From Sphingomonas sp. NFR15 (GTDB lineage: Bacteria; Pseudomonadota; Alphaproteobacteria; Sphingomonadales; Sphingomonadaceae): a stretch of 64,000 nucleotides of DNA. Position numbers and translations under genes: made by a program. The notes beneath the pieces are model-generated. The model saw only the letters and a list, made by a program, of their open reading frames with translations, ran no database searches and was not told the DNA's origin. The DNA is taken from NCBI RefSeq assembly GCF_900103265.1, contig NZ_FMWX01000001.1, positions 186,001 to 250,000 of the forward strand, given 5' to 3'. This document shows positions 1 to 8,701 of this stretch, one piece after another. Positions within the stretch are counted from its first letter, which is position 1. Every line of letters starts with the position of its first letter.

Positions 1-488
1 GCAATCAGGACGATCTCGGCGTTGGCGATCTCTTCGTCGGTCAGGGGCGTGCCGGCGCCAACCGACCCCTGTGTCTCGACCCGGATCGGATAGCCGAGTT
101 GCTTGGCACCCTCCTGCAAACCTTCCGCCGCCATGAAAGTATGCGCGATGCCGGTCGGACAAGACGTTACGGCGACGATCGAGGGAATCCGCGAAGCCAA
201 CACCGCGCCGTCGTCAGCCGCGTCGCGGAGCGCGCCGGCGGGGTCGGTCAGCACGGCATCGAGGGTCAGATGCCGGTCGGCTTTCCGGCCGAGCGCGCCT
301 TCGTCAGCGCCGACGAGCAGCAAGGTCGTGCCATCGTCGGGCACCACATCGAGCGGCTGCCGGCGATCGCGCACCTTGATTTCAAGCGGACGGCCTTCGG
401 TTTGCGCGGCCTTGCGCAGGGCTTCCGCCGCCAGCACGGCCTGGATATCTCTGCCCTCGCCGTCGATTACGGCCAATAGTCTCTTCAT
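1..488 (-). CDS. fruA: PTS fructose transporter FruA, N-terminal part (EIIB'-EIIB), cut by window edge
   Basis: This is the start of the fructose-specific PTS permease, which takes phosphate from the EIIA domain and passes it to fructose during import. Only about 162 residues are inside the window. Residues 1-95 form a first EIIB-like domain without an active-site cysteine. A second EIIB domain begins near residue 101 and carries the phosphorylatable cysteine in VTSCPTGIAHTFMAAEGL (Cys110). This B'-B-C order is known from enterobacterial FruA; the membrane EIIC domain would lie beyond base 1. The gene follows fruK by 25 bases and is the last visible gene of the fru operon. The ATG at 488 sits behind a GAGAGGAT-type ribosome site. 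Confidence 0.93.
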   Translation of the reverse strand, partial: MKRLLAVIDGEGRDIQAVLAAEALRKAAQTEGRPLEIKVRDRRQPLDVVPDDGTTLLLVGADEGALGRKADRHLTLDAVLTDPAGALRDAADDGAVLASRIPSIVAVTSCPTGIAHTFMAAEGLQEGAKQLGYPIRVETQGSVGAGTPLTDEEIANAEIVLI

Positions 489-513
489 GATCCTCTCCGC
501 TTCATGATCGTTG

Positions 514-1455
514 TCAGGCGATCTCCAGTCGCGAGACCGAAACGTCCGCAGCGAGCGCTTCGATGGCGCCGCGCGCCGGCAGGTTCGGCCCCGCCATTCC
601 GAGCTTGCCCCCCGCGAAGGCGGTCGCGAGCCGGGCAAGCCGCTCCGGTTCCGCATTTTCGTGAAGGGCAGCGGCGATCCCGGCGACCATCGCGTCGCCG
701 GCGCCGACCGTGCTGGTTACGTCGCCGAGCACCAGTTGCGTCGCGACCGTGCCGTCCGCCGACAGGAACAGCGCGCCTTCGGCGCCCATCGAGACCACCA
801 CCAGTTCGACGCCGCGATCCAAAAGCCCCCGAGCGGTGTCGATCAGCGCGGCGCGATCCGCAAAGGGATGCCCAACCCAGGCGGCAAGCTCATCCCGATT
901 GGGCTTGACCACATGGGGCAACACCTCGGCTTCGAGCGCGCGCTCGAGCGGCAAACCGCTGGTGTCCAGCAGAACCCGGCAGCCCGTACCGCGCAACTGC
1001 CGCACGAGCATGGCATAGATACCGCTCGAACAGCCGGGCGGTACGCTGCCCGACAGGATGACAAGATCGCCGCGCTGGACTGCTGCGCTGAGCGTCGCGA
1101 CGACCATGTCGACTTGGCTCTCGTCGACCGCGATGCCGGTCAAATTGATGTCGGTGGTACCGACCCTGTCGACCAACTTCAGATTGACCCGGGTCGATCC
1201 GGCCACGCGGACGAAGCGATCATCGATCGCCTTCTGGGCGAAAAGCTGGTCGAACGGCGCGGCATTGTCGCGCCCCAGCAGGCCATGCGCGACGACGTCC
1301 AGATTCCAGTCGGCGAGACAGCTTGCGACATTGACGCCCTTGCCACCGGCATTCTGGCGGACGGCTGTCGCGCGGTGAACCTCGCCTGGCACGAGCCGGT
1401 CGAGCGTAACCGTCTGGTCGATCGCCGGGTTGAGGGTGACGGTATGGATACGCAT
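514..1455 (-). CDS. fruK: 1-phosphofructokinase
   Basis: FruK phosphorylates fructose 1-phosphate, the product of the fructose PTS, to fructose 1,6-bisphosphate in the cytosol. The 313-residue protein has the usual PfkB layout. The glycine-rich NAGGKGVNVA motif lies near residue 35, and the C-terminal TSTVGAGDAMVAG motif carries the catalytic Asp and the anion hole. The ATG at 1455 shares a base with the TGA of the upstream fused PTS gene (TGATG), so translation is probably coupled. An open frame continues upstream of this ATG but lies inside the fruB coding sequence, so it was not used. Confidence 0.95.
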   Translation of the reverse strand: MRIHTVTLNPAIDQTVTLDRLVPGEVHRATAVRQNAGGKGVNVASCLADWNLDVVAHGLLGRDNAAPFDQLFAQKAIDDRFVRVAGSTRVNLKLVDRVGTTDINLTGIAVDESQVDMVVATLSAAVQRGDLVILSGSVPPGCSSGIYAMLVRQLRGTGCRVLLDTSGLPLERALEAEVLPHVVKPNRDELAAWVGHPFADRAALIDTARGLLDRGVELVVVSMGAEGALFLSADGTVATQLVLGDVTSTVGAGDAMVAGIAAALHENAEPERLARLATAFAGGKLGMAGPNLPARGAIEALAADVSVSRLEIA

Positions 1456-3962
1456 CAGGCCACCGCCTCGCCAAGCGCGCGCACCTCGGCCGCCCCCTCC
1501 ATCTCGACGGCGCGGCGGGCGAGCGCCTCGAGTGCGGTCAGATCGGAGGCGCGGATGCGAGCCTTCACCGCCGGAACGTCGCGCGGAGTCATCGACAATT
1601 CGGTGACGCCGAGGCCAACGAGCAGCGCCGCCCCGAACGGATCGCCGGCGATACCGCCGCACACCCCGACCCAGCGGCCATGCGCCCTGGCGCCCTCGAC
1701 CGTCATTGCGATCAGCCGCAGCACCGCCGGGTGGAGACTGTCGGCCTCGTTGGCGAGATCGGGATTCTGGCGGTCGATGGCGAGCGCATATTGCGTCAGG
1801 TCGTTGGTGCCGATCGAGAAGAAGTCGGCATGGGCGGCAAGCGCCCTGGCCTGGACGGCGGCCGCCGGTACCTCGATCATGATACCGATCGGCACGACCG
1901 GCGCGTCGAGTTCGACCCGGATCGCCTCGCAGCGCTCACGCAACCGGACCAATTCCCAGGCCGAGGTGATCATCGGAAACATGATCGACAGGTCACCGCC
2001 CGCCTTCGCCGCCCGGTAGAGCGCGCGTAGCTGCGGATCGAGCAGGTCGGGGCGACGCAGCAACAGCCGCGCGCCGCGCACGCCGAGGAACGGGTTTTCC
2101 TCCTTGGGCAGATCAAGGTGTGGCACCTGCTTGTCGCCGCCGATATCGAGCGCGCGGACGATCAGTGGGCGGCCGTCCAGCGCGTCGATCATGCCGCGAT
2201 AGATCGCCTCCTGCTCCGCTTCGTCCGGCGTGTCGCCGCGTTCGAGGAAAAGGAATTCGGTCCGCATCAAACCGACGCCTTCGCCGCCCTGCGCCAGCGC
2301 GAACGCCACCTGATCCGGGCGATTGACGTTGGCGGCGACCGCTATTTCATGCCCGTCACGCGTCACCGCCGGACGGCTGCGATCGGCGGCTTCGGCGAGA
2401 CGTTTTTCCGCCAGGTCAGTAATCCATGCCTTTGCGGAATCGAGGTCGGCGTCGGTCGGGTCGAGCCAGACGCGCCCGCTGTCGCCGTCAACGATCACCG
2501 CCGTCCCCGGCGGTAGCGCGAGAAGATCGGCGCCGCCCGCGACGATCGATGGCAGGCCCAGGGTGCGTGCGAGGATCGCGCTGTGCGACGTGGGACCGCC
2601 GAGTGCGGTCGCGATGCCGACCACACGGTTGGTATCGAGCGTGGCGGTGTCGGACGGCGACAGATCGGGCGCGATCAGAATCGCTGGCGCCTCCGGCAAG
2701 ACGGCGAGCGACCCTGCGGCCAGCGCCGGATCTATCGCGGCGAGGACGCGTCGGCCGACATCATGCAGGTCGGCGGCTCGCGCCGCGAGAACCGGATTGC
2801 CGAGCGCCGAGAGCTGTCCGGCGATCCGGCCGACCGCCTGGTCCCATGCCCAGCCGACGCCATGCCCTTCGACCATCAACTGACACGTCAGGGTGATGAG
2901 ATCGGTGTCGTCGAGCAGGTCGGCCTGCGCCTTGAAGATCGCCGCATCGGAGGCGCCAAGCCGCCGCGTGGTTTCGTCCACCAGCGCCTTCATCTGCGCG
3001 CGCGTGCGGGTCAGCGCCTCGTCCAGCAAAGCCCCGCCGGTCACGAGATCGACCGGCTCGTCCGGCACCACAAGCTCGGATGGAGCGAGGACGTGGACCT
3101 TTCCCACGGCAAGCCCCGGACTTGCCGCGACCCCGACGATCGCCTTCAGCGCGGTTACGGGCTGCCAGCCGCGCACCGCGACGCTCGCCTTGGCCGCCGC
3201 GCGCGCGGCGTCTTCCTTCTCACGCGCGGTCAGGCGGCGAACCACGGCCAAGAAGGCGTCGAGCGCGGCGCGCGCATCCGGGCCGTCGGCAGAGATGGTG
3301 ACCGCGTCGCCCGCCTTGAGCCCAAGCTGCAGCAACGACACGAGGCTGCGCGGATCAGCGGTCTCACTGCCATGACGGACGCGTAGCCGCGCCGTTGCCG
3401 CGCGCGCCGCCTCACCCCAGGCCGAAGCCGGACGGGCGTGAAGCCCCGCCGGATACTCCACCGTCCACTCGGCGGTCTCGCTGAAGTCTTCGGCCGGTGA
3501 CGCCGCGGCGGAGGGAGCATTCTCCTGGAGCGCGGATGTGATCACCCCCGCATCGTCGGTAGCGACGAGCGACTGAATCCGGGCATCGTCCTGAATAAGC
3601 CGGGTCAGCCGACGCAGGATAGCGATGTGGCTGTCCGAATTGGCGGCGATGCCCACGACGAGATGTGCCGTCTGCCCGGGGTTCCACTCGACACCGTCGC
3701 GCAGTTGCAGGATCGCGATGCCGTCACGGCGGACGAGCCCCTTGTCCTCGCCAAGCCCATGCGGAATCGCGACCCCGGCGCCGAGGAATGTGTTGGCCAC
3801 GGCCTCGCGGCGAACCATGCTCTCCTCGTAGCCTGGCGCAACGCAGCCAGCAGCGATGAGCAATTGTCCGACCTGGCGGATCGCGTCTTCCTTGTCAGCA
3901 GCGCGCGCGGCGATACGCACAAGCTCGTCGGCGCGGGTCAGCGGTTCGGCGGAAGCGGGCAT
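1455..3962 (-). CDS. fruB: Fused fructose PTS protein EIIA-HPr-EI
   Basis: One 835-residue chain carries all soluble steps of the fructose phosphorelay from PEP to FruA. Residues 1-150 are EIIA(Fru), with the phosphorylated histidine in AIPHGLGEDKG (His68). Residues 165-250 are an HPr domain with GLHARPAS (His175). Residues 275-835 are Enzyme I with GGPTSHSAIL (His460) and a C-terminal GVCGGIAGDP motif that supplies the PEP-site cysteine. I chose the ATG at 3962 because GGAGAG lies eight bases before it. A more distal ATG at 4016 would fall inside the promoter and operator. First gene of the fru operon, divergent from the LacI-type regulator. EIIA-HPr-EI fusions are known in fructose systems of proteobacteria. 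Confidence 0.95.
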   Translation of the reverse strand: MPASAEPLTRADELVRIAARAADKEDAIRQVGQLLIAAGCVAPGYEESMVRREAVANTFLGAGVAIPHGLGEDKGLVRRDGIAILQLRDGVEWNPGQTAHLVVGIAANSDSHIAILRRLTRLIQDDARIQSLVATDDAGVITSALQENAPSAAASPAEDFSETAEWTVEYPAGLHARPASAWGEAARAATARLRVRHGSETADPRSLVSLLQLGLKAGDAVTISADGPDARAALDAFLAVVRRLTAREKEDAARAAAKASVAVRGWQPVTALKAIVGVAASPGLAVGKVHVLAPSELVVPDEPVDLVTGGALLDEALTRTRAQMKALVDETTRRLGASDAAIFKAQADLLDDTDLITLTCQLMVEGHGVGWAWDQAVGRIAGQLSALGNPVLAARAADLHDVGRRVLAAIDPALAAGSLAVLPEAPAILIAPDLSPSDTATLDTNRVVGIATALGGPTSHSAILARTLGLPSIVAGGADLLALPPGTAVIVDGDSGRVWLDPTDADLDSAKAWITDLAEKRLAEAADRSRPAVTRDGHEIAVAANVNRPDQVAFALAQGGEGVGLMRTEFLFLERGDTPDEAEQEAIYRGMIDALDGRPLIVRALDIGGDKQVPHLDLPKEENPFLGVRGARLLLRRPDLLDPQLRALYRAAKAGGDLSIMFPMITSAWELVRLRERCEAIRVELDAPVVPIGIMIEVPAAAVQARALAAHADFFSIGTNDLTQYALAIDRQNPDLANEADSLHPAVLRLIAMTVEGARAHGRWVGVCGGIAGDPFGAALLVGLGVTELSMTPRDVPAVKARIRASDLTALEALARRAVEMEGAAEVRALGEAVA

Positions 3963-3990
3963 TTCAGACGACTCTCCACGTATTCTCGTT

Positions 3991-4026
3991 GACGATGAGA
4001 AAACGTTTTCTCGCAATCTTTGTCAA
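3991..4026 (-). promoter_or_regulatory. Promoter of the fruBKA operon
   Basis: On the minus strand a consensus -35 TTGACA (4026-4021) is followed after exactly 17 bases by TTTTCT (4003-3998), a poor -10. That would start transcription near 3991 and give a leader of about 29 bases ahead of the fruB ATG. The operator covers the -10 and part of the spacer, which fits repression by blocking RNA polymerase. A strong -35 with a weak -10 is compatible with tight control. Confidence 0.6.
3997..4012. promoter_or_regulatory. Perfect 16-bp palindromic operator for the LacI-type fructose regulator
   Basis: The sequence GAGAAAACGTTTTCTC is a perfect palindrome with a central CG, the form expected for a LacI-family dimer. 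It lies between the divergent fruB and LacI-type genes, about 100 bases from the regulator start. A second, imperfect arm pair TTCTCGT...ATGAGAA (3983-4001, one mismatch) overlaps its left half. That the neighbouring LacI protein binds here is inference from position and symmetry. Confidence 0.65.
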
Positions 4027-4109
4027 GAGGGTTGCGAATTAGGGAGCAAAGGATGCAGAATGCGCATCTGGGAACAGCGCGTTATCCCGTAATGAGAGAT
4101 CGATTTCTT

Positions 4110-5138
4110 ATGGCTGTCGGGATCAAGGATGTAGCGAAAGTCGCACAGGTTTCGCCTGCCACGGTGTCTCGCGTGCTGGCCGGGCGCCCGGTCGATCCCG
4201 CCATGAAGGATCGGGTGCAGGCCGCCGTCAAATCGACCGGCTACCGGCCCAACCTGGCGGCGCGCAGGTTGCGTTCGCAGCACACGAACACGATCGGTCT
4301 TATCGTCGCCGACATCCGCAACCCCTATTTCACCTCCGTCTCCCGCACGATCGAGCGGGTCGCCGCCGAGCGGGGCTTCAGCGTGATCCTCAGCAACACC
4401 GATGAGGATCCCGCTCAGGAAGCGAAGTATCTCGAGTTGATGCAGCAGGAGCGCGTGGCCGGCGTCATTCTCGCCCCGTCCCGCCAGCGAGTCGATCGGG
4501 CGGGTAAGCTATCGCTCGATTGCCCGGTCGTGCTGATCGACCGCGCGATGCCGCAGACCGGGCATGACTGCGTGCTTCTCGACAATGAAGCCATGGCCGC
4601 GTTGCTGGTCGAGCACCTCCACGCAGAAGGGCATCGCCACATCGCCGGATTGTTCGGCGCTGCGAGCAGCACCGGCGTCGCGCGCCGCGCCGGCTTCGAG
4701 CGCGCTGCCGACCAACTCGGCATGAATGCGGCAGCCGTCGCCATTCCGCATGAATCAGATGCAGCAGAGCGGGTGGTCGCGGAGCTTCTGCAGGGCGCCA
4801 AGCGGCCTGATGCGCTCGTCGCGAGTAACGGCGTCATGGTGTTGACGGTGTTGCGTGCGCTGCGCACCCTCGGCCTCGACGTACCCCGCGACATTGCTCT
4901 CGCTGGTTTTGATAATAATGACTGGATGGAATTTGTTGGTGAAGGACTCACGGTCATCGAACAACCTGTCGAGGAAATCGGCCGCACCGCGATGACCATG
5001 TTGTTCGACCGCTTCGATCATCCCGGCGGCCCTGCGCGCCGTGTGGTTCTGGACGGACGCCTGATCGCCCGCGGATCGAGCACGCTTGCGGGCAATGTCG
5101 GACGACGCGGGCTCATGCCTCCACAACCGTCTTTATGA
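4110..5138 (+). CDS. fruR: LacI-family transcriptional regulator, probable fructose-operon repressor
   Basis: The protein opens with the classic LacI helix-turn-helix and hinge (IKDVAKVAQVSPATVSRVLAG). A periplasmic-binding-protein-like effector domain follows, with TNTIGLIVADIRNPYF and, near the C-terminus, IALAGFDNNDW. I chose the ATG at 4110, which puts the helix-turn-helix at residue 4 as is usual and gives 342 residues. An in-frame ATG at 4092 is possible but has no better ribosome site. It is divergent from the fru operon, with a 16-bp palindrome between them, and fbp follows on the same strand. The effector is probably fructose 1-phosphate or 1,6-bisphosphate, by analogy with FruR/Cra and not from visible residues. 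Confidence 0.88.
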   Translation: MAVGIKDVAKVAQVSPATVSRVLAGRPVDPAMKDRVQAAVKSTGYRPNLAARRLRSQHTNTIGLIVADIRNPYFTSVSRTIERVAAERGFSVILSNTDEDPAQEAKYLELMQQERVAGVILAPSRQRVDRAGKLSLDCPVVLIDRAMPQTGHDCVLLDNEAMAALLVEHLHAEGHRHIAGLFGAASSTGVARRAGFERAADQLGMNAAAVAIPHESDAAERVVAELLQGAKRPDALVASNGVMVLTVLRALRTLGLDVPRDIALAGFDNNDWMEFVGEGLTVIEQPVEEIGRTAMTMLFDRFDHPGGPARRVVLDGRLIARGSSTLAGNVGRRGLMPPQPSL

Positions 5139-5261
5139 ACTGCTCGGGTTCGATTAGGTGTCCAGCCATTCAGAACGTCAGGGCGATCGCCGAAGCGACC
5201 GCATTCGCCCACCGTCCAGACCTTGCCGACCGGATCATGACCCTTGCGCGGAGACAGCCCG

Positions 5262-6284
5262 ATGAATGAAACGAATGACCGGAACACCGCGCGAGCACCA
5301 ACGCTGTCCCGCTTCCTGATCGATCAGCAGCGCAAGCCCGGCTGCCCTTGTCCGGCCGAACTGCGTTTGCTCATCGAAACGGTTGCCCGCGCGTGCAAGG
5401 CGGTGGGGTATGCCATCTCGAAGGGCGCGCTCGGTGACGTGCTGGGGACGCTCGGCAGCGAGAATGTCCAGGGCGAGGTCCAGAAGAAACTGGACGTCAT
5501 CGCCAACGATCTGCTGCTCGACGCCAACGAATGGGGCGGGCACCTTGCCGGCATGGCATCCGAGGAGATGGAGACGATCCACCCCATTCCCAATCGCTAT
5601 CCCAAGGGCGAATATCTCCTCCTGTTCGATCCCATCGACGGATCGAGCAACGTCGATGTCGATCTGTCGGTCGGCACGATATTCTCGGTGCTCCGCGCCC
5701 CGGCCGATTGCGCCGGACGCGACGTGACGGAAGAAGACTTCCTACAGCCCGGCCGCGATCAGGTCGCCGCGGGCTATGCGATTTACGGTCCGCAAACCTT
5801 GCTCGTGCTGACAGTGGGTACCGGCGTTTACGAGTTCACGCTCGATCGCGAGGTTGGCTCCTGGCGCCTGACGGATGGTCCGCTGCGCTTGCCGGCCGGC
5901 ACGCAAGAGTTCGCCATCAACATGGCGCGACGGCGGCAATGGTCGCCCGCAATCGCCCGCTATATCGAGGATCGCATCATGGGTTCGGAAGGGCCGCTCG
6001 GCACCGACTACAATATGCGCTGGACCGCCTCGATGGTGGCCGACATCCATCGCATCCTCAAGCGCGGTGGCGTGTTCCTCTACCCATCGGACCATCGGCA
6101 CCCCGGCAAGGCGAGGCTGCGCTTGCTTTACGAGGCCAATCCAATGGCGTTGCTTATCGAGCAAGCCGGCGGTGCGGCAAGCGACGGCTCGCAGCGCATC
6201 CTCGACGTGATGCCGGTCGGATTGCATCAGCGGGTGGGGTTCATCGCCGGCGATGCGCAAGAGGTTGCCACTGCGGTACGTTAG
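5262..6284 (+). CDS. fbp: Class I fructose-1,6-bisphosphatase
   Basis: The enzyme hydrolyses fructose 1,6-bisphosphate to fructose 6-phosphate. The 340-residue protein has the metal-binding FDPIDGSSN motif (residues 122-130) and the C-terminal [15 protein letters not shown]...[10 protein letters not shown] block typical of class I enzymes. The ATG at 5262 is preceded by GGAGA at good spacing; an upstream start at 5244 lacks one. It lies 123 bases after the LacI-type gene. FruK yields fructose 1,6-bisphosphate, so an adjacent Fbp lets fructose carbon re-enter the hexose phosphate pool, useful where sugars are burned by the Entner-Doudoroff route (inference). Confidence 0.95.
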   Translation: MNETNDRNTARAPTLSRFLIDQQRKPGCPCPAELRLLIETVARACKAVGYAISKGALGDVLGTLGSENVQGEVQKKLDVIANDLLLDANEWGGHLAGMASEEMETIHPIPNRYPKGEYLLLFDPIDGSSNVDVDLSVGTIFSVLRAPADCAGRDVTEEDFLQPGRDQVAAGYAIYGPQTLLVLTVGTGVYEFTLDREVGSWRLTDGPLRLPAGTQEFAINMARRRQWSPAIARYIEDRIMGSEGPLGTDYNMRWTASMVADIHRILKRGGVFLYPSDHRHPGKARLRLLYEANPMALLIEQAGGAASDGSQRILDVMPVGLHQRVGFIAGDAQEVATAVR

Positions 6285-6462
6285 GAGACTTGGGCGCAGC
6301 TAGGATCCATAACCGCTATCCCATTGGCGCGGATCGTGCAGCGCACAGTGGGCCAGCGCACTTGCTAATCCACGCCTTGGCTTCCTCAAGTATGACTTCG
6401 TCGTTTCGACCAGCCTCGGTCACTCCCGTTCCGCAGAGAATGCCTGCTTACAACGATACCGG

Positions 6463-7212
6463 TCATCGACCACCGGCAACCGCGGCATTCGCCCGATCCG
6501 CGGAAAGGTCGATCTTCGTGCCGGCTGCCTTGCGTTCCGAATACCGGTCGACCAGTTGGCCCGCATGGGGCCGCATGAGCACGGTGATCCGCACCAGCTC
6601 CTCCATAACGTCAACGATCCGGTCATAGTAGCTGGACGGCTTCATACGCCCCGCCTCGTCGAACGCCTTGTAGGCCATGGCGACGGAGGACTGGTTGGGG
6701 ATGGTGAACATCCGCATCCAGCGCCCAAGCAGGCGGAGCGTGTTGACCGCGTTGAACGACTGCGAACCACCGCACACCTGCATGACGGCAAGCGTGCGCC
6801 CTTGCGTCGGGCGCATGCCGTTCATTTCCAGTGGCAGATGGTCGATCTGCGCCTTGATGATGCCACTGATCTGGCCATGCCGCTCCGGGCTGCACCAGAC
6901 TTGGCCTTCCGACCACACCGAGAGTTCACGCAGTTCATGGACGGCGGGATGATCGTCCCCGGCGACCTGATCCGGCAGTGGCAGATCGGACGGATCGAAG
7001 ATGCGCGTTTCGGCGCCGAAGACCTGGAGCAGCCGCGCCGCTTCCTCGACGGCGAGCCGGGAAAAGGAGCGTTCCCGCAGCGATCCATAGAGCAGGAGAA
7101 TGCGCGGTGGTGGCTGGTCATCGCCAAGACCGAGCGCCGGACGCGCGATGGCATAGTCCGGATCAAGCGCGGGGAGATGGTCGGGGTCAGGCAAGGTGCG
7201 GATGCGGCTCAT
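6463..7212 (-). CDS. arsH: ArsH, NADPH-dependent FMN reductase / organoarsenical oxidase
   Basis: ArsH is a flavodoxin-fold FMN protein that oxidises trivalent organoarsenicals. The 249-residue chain has the phosphate-binding loop [11 protein letters not shown] near residue 42 and the conserved ArsH stretch [29 protein letters not shown], quoted here by its key parts LEMNGMRP and VCGGSQSFN. The ATG at 7212 overlaps the TGA of the aquaporin gene by four bases (ATGA). It is the last gene of the ars operon. No terminator hairpin is evident in the roughly 180 bases between it and the end of fbp, with which it converges. Confidence 0.96.
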   Translation of the reverse strand: MSRIRTLPDPDHLPALDPDYAIARPALGLGDDQPPPRILLLYGSLRERSFSRLAVEEAARLLQVFGAETRIFDPSDLPLPDQVAGDDHPAVHELRELSVWSEGQVWCSPERHGQISGIIKAQIDHLPLEMNGMRPTQGRTLAVMQVCGGSQSFNAVNTLRLLGRWMRMFTIPNQSSVAMAYKAFDEAGRMKPSSYYDRIVDVMEELVRITVLMRPHAGQLVDRYSERKAAGTKIDLSADRANAAVAGGR

Positions 7213-7877
7213 GCGCGGTCCTCTATTGGGCTGCGGAAGATGATCCCGGCGGCGAAGTGGCCGGCGATGGCACCGATGATCTGCGCGGCCACGAAGGCCG
7301 GTACGCAGGACGGGGCGATCCCCGCGAAGCTGTCGCTCAGCGAACGCGCGACGGTGATGGCGGGGTTGGCGAAGCTGGTGGACGAGGTGAACCAATAGGC
7401 GGCCACGATGTAGAGGGCGACGCTGGTCGGCACACTGTCCGGGCGCGTCCGCGCCGTGCCGAGGATCGTCAACACCAACCCGAACGTCGCGACCGCCTCT
7501 CCGGCCCATTGCCCCGGGCCATCGCGCAGCTTCGTGGACAGTTGGAGCAACGGCATGTCGAACATCAGGTGGGCGAGCCACACGCCGATGACGCCGCCAA
7601 CCATCTGGGCTGCGCCATAGGCCAGCGCCGCGCCGGTGCGGATGTGACCGCGCAGGCGCATGACGAGTGTGACGGCGGGATTCATGTGGGCGCCCGACAC
7701 CGGCCCAAGCATCGTGATCAGCACGAACAGGATCGCGCCGGTCGCCAGCGTGTTGCCGAGCAGCGCGATGGCGACGTTCCCGCCCGCCAGTCGCTCCGCC
7801 ATGATCCCCGAGCCGACGACGGTCGTGAAGAGCAACAGGCTGCCTAGCGCCTCGGCGAGGACAGCGCGGCGGTTCAC
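7209..7877 (-). CDS. aqpS: AqpS-type aquaglyceroporin for arsenite efflux
   Basis: This 222-residue MIP-family channel has six predicted membrane segments and two NPA boxes: NPAVT near residue 66 and NPAIT near residue 170. In ars operons without an ArsB or Acr3 pump, AqpS lets arsenite made by ArsC leave the cell down its gradient; that role is known from Sinorhizobium meliloti. No ArsB or Acr3 gene is present in this cluster, so the channel is the only visible exit. The gene overlaps arsC upstream and arsH downstream by four bases each, a tightly coupled layout. Confidence 0.93.
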   Translation of the reverse strand: MNRRAVLAEALGSLLLFTTVVGSGIMAERLAGGNVAIALLGNTLATGAILFVLITMLGPVSGAHMNPAVTLVMRLRGHIRTGAALAYGAAQMVGGVIGVWLAHLMFDMPLLQLSTKLRDGPGQWAGEAVATFGLVLTILGTARTRPDSVPTSVALYIVAAYWFTSSTSFANPAITVARSLSDSFAGIAPSCVPAFVAAQIIGAIAGHFAAGIIFRSPIEDRA

Positions 7878-8302
7878 GCCTGGATGCGATTGCCGGCGGC
7901 GTCGATGACCTGCTCGCCGTCCTCCTTGGTGAAGGCGCCCCGCTGTGCACCCGGCAGGATATCCAGCACCGCCTCAGACGGGCGGCAGAGCTTTACGCCG
8001 AGCGGCGTCACCACCAGCGGCCGATTGATCAGGATCGGGTGCGCCATCATCGCGTCGATCAAGGCATCGTCGCTCAATGTCTCGTCACCGAGCCCGAGGT
8101 CGGCGTAGGGCGTGCCCTTCTCACGCAGCAGGTCGCGGGGCGTCATGCCGGCGCGCGCGATCAACTCCACCAGCAGCGCGCGCGCCGGCGGCGTCTTCAG
8201 ATACTCGATGACGTGCGGCTCGATACCGGCGTTGCGGATCATGGCGAGCGTGTTGCGGGACGTTCCGCAGCCGGGATTGTGGTAGATGACGATGTCGGTC
8301 AC
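7874..8302 (-). CDS. arsC: Arsenate reductase ArsC (glutaredoxin-linked type)
   Basis: ArsC reduces arsenate to arsenite. The 142-residue protein starts with [19 protein letters not shown], placing the nucleophilic cysteine at position 12 as in plasmid R773 ArsC. The downstream arginine needed for arsenate binding lies in [19 protein letters not shown]. Its length is normal for the family. It sits second in the operon, 12 bases after arsR, and overlaps the aquaporin gene by four bases. Confidence 0.95.
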   Translation of the reverse strand: MTDIVIYHNPGCGTSRNTLAMIRNAGIEPHVIEYLKTPPARALLVELIARAGMTPRDLLREKGTPYADLGLGDETLSDDALIDAMMAHPILINRPLVVTPLGVKLCRPSEAVLDILPGAQRGAFTKEDGEQVIDAAGNRIQA

Positions 8303-8314
8303 GGGGCTGGTCCT

Positions 8315-8644
8315 TCAGCAGCAGGTGAGTTCGGCGAGCAGCGGCTCACACAGGTCGGCGCGGCCCCCGCAGCAGTCCTTGGCAAGGAAAATCATGAGGC
8401 CGCGCAGCGCGTCGATACTGACGCGCTGGATCTGCCGACGTCCACGCTTTTCGGGAACGACGACCCCGGCCTTCACGAGAACCGCGAGGTGGGTGGAAAA
8501 CGTACTCTGGCTCAACCCACTGGCCTCGACCAACTGGCCGGTGGAAAGACCGCCAGGCTCATGCTGGACCAGCAACCGAAAGGTCGCGAGACGGGTGGGA
8601 TGAGCGAGAGCCGTGAGGATCGCGAGGGCCGTATCCGTTTCCAT
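8315..8644 (-). CDS. arsR: ArsR-family arsenite-responsive repressor
   Basis: This 109-residue winged-helix repressor has the ArsR recognition region LVEASGLSQSTFSTHLAVLVKAG. Its C-terminal tail is cysteine-rich: a CC pair in KDCCGG, then LCEPLL and a terminal TCC. There is no ELCVCDL-type motif in the DNA-binding helix, so arsenite is probably sensed by C-terminal cysteines, as in some alphaproteobacterial ArsR proteins. No ribosome site can be seen before the ATG at 8644: six bases upstream lies a -10 hexamer. The message therefore looks leaderless. First gene of the arsRC-aqpS-arsH operon. Confidence 0.94.
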   Translation of the reverse strand: METDTALAILTALAHPTRLATFRLLVQHEPGGLSTGQLVEASGLSQSTFSTHLAVLVKAGVVVPEKRGRRQIQRVSIDALRGLMIFLAKDCCGGRADLCEPLLAELTCC

Positions 8645-8679
8645 GCATCGGGATTAGCCGATGTAATGATGGAGGTCAA
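8644..8679 (-). promoter_or_regulatory. ars operon promoter, predicted leaderless
   Basis: On the minus strand -35 TTGACC (8679-8674) and -10 TAATCC (8656-8651) are separated by exactly 17 bases. Six bases, CGATGC, then precede the arsR ATG at 8644, so +1 is predicted on the A of the start codon. No alternative downstream ATG or ribosome site is available in arsR. The -10 lies inside the proximal ArsR operator. Confidence 0.65.
8647..8662. promoter_or_regulatory. ArsR operator 1 (over -10 and start)
   Basis: ATCGGGATTAGCCGAT has ATCGG/CCGAT arms around a 6-base centre. It covers the -10 and reaches to within two bases of the arsR ATG. A near-identical site lies 39 bases upstream, centre to centre, on the other strand. 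Binding by ArsR is inferred from position and repetition. Confidence 0.6.
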
Positions 8680-8685
8680 GAATGT

Positions 8686-8701
8686 ATCGGATTATCCCGA
8701 T
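8686..8701. promoter_or_regulatory. ArsR operator 2 (upstream of -35)
   Basis: ATCGGATTATCCCGAT read on the minus strand is ATCGGGATAATCCGAT, matching operator 1 in 14 of 16 positions. It ends six bases upstream of the -35. Two sites about 39 bp apart could allow cooperative binding or looping by two ArsR dimers. Confidence 0.5.

Noticed and set aside
4020..4110. N-terminal extension of the LacI-type regulator from a start at 4020
   Set aside because: The extension has no homology and would overlap the fru -35. The ATG at 4110 places the helix-turn-helix where LacI proteins have it.
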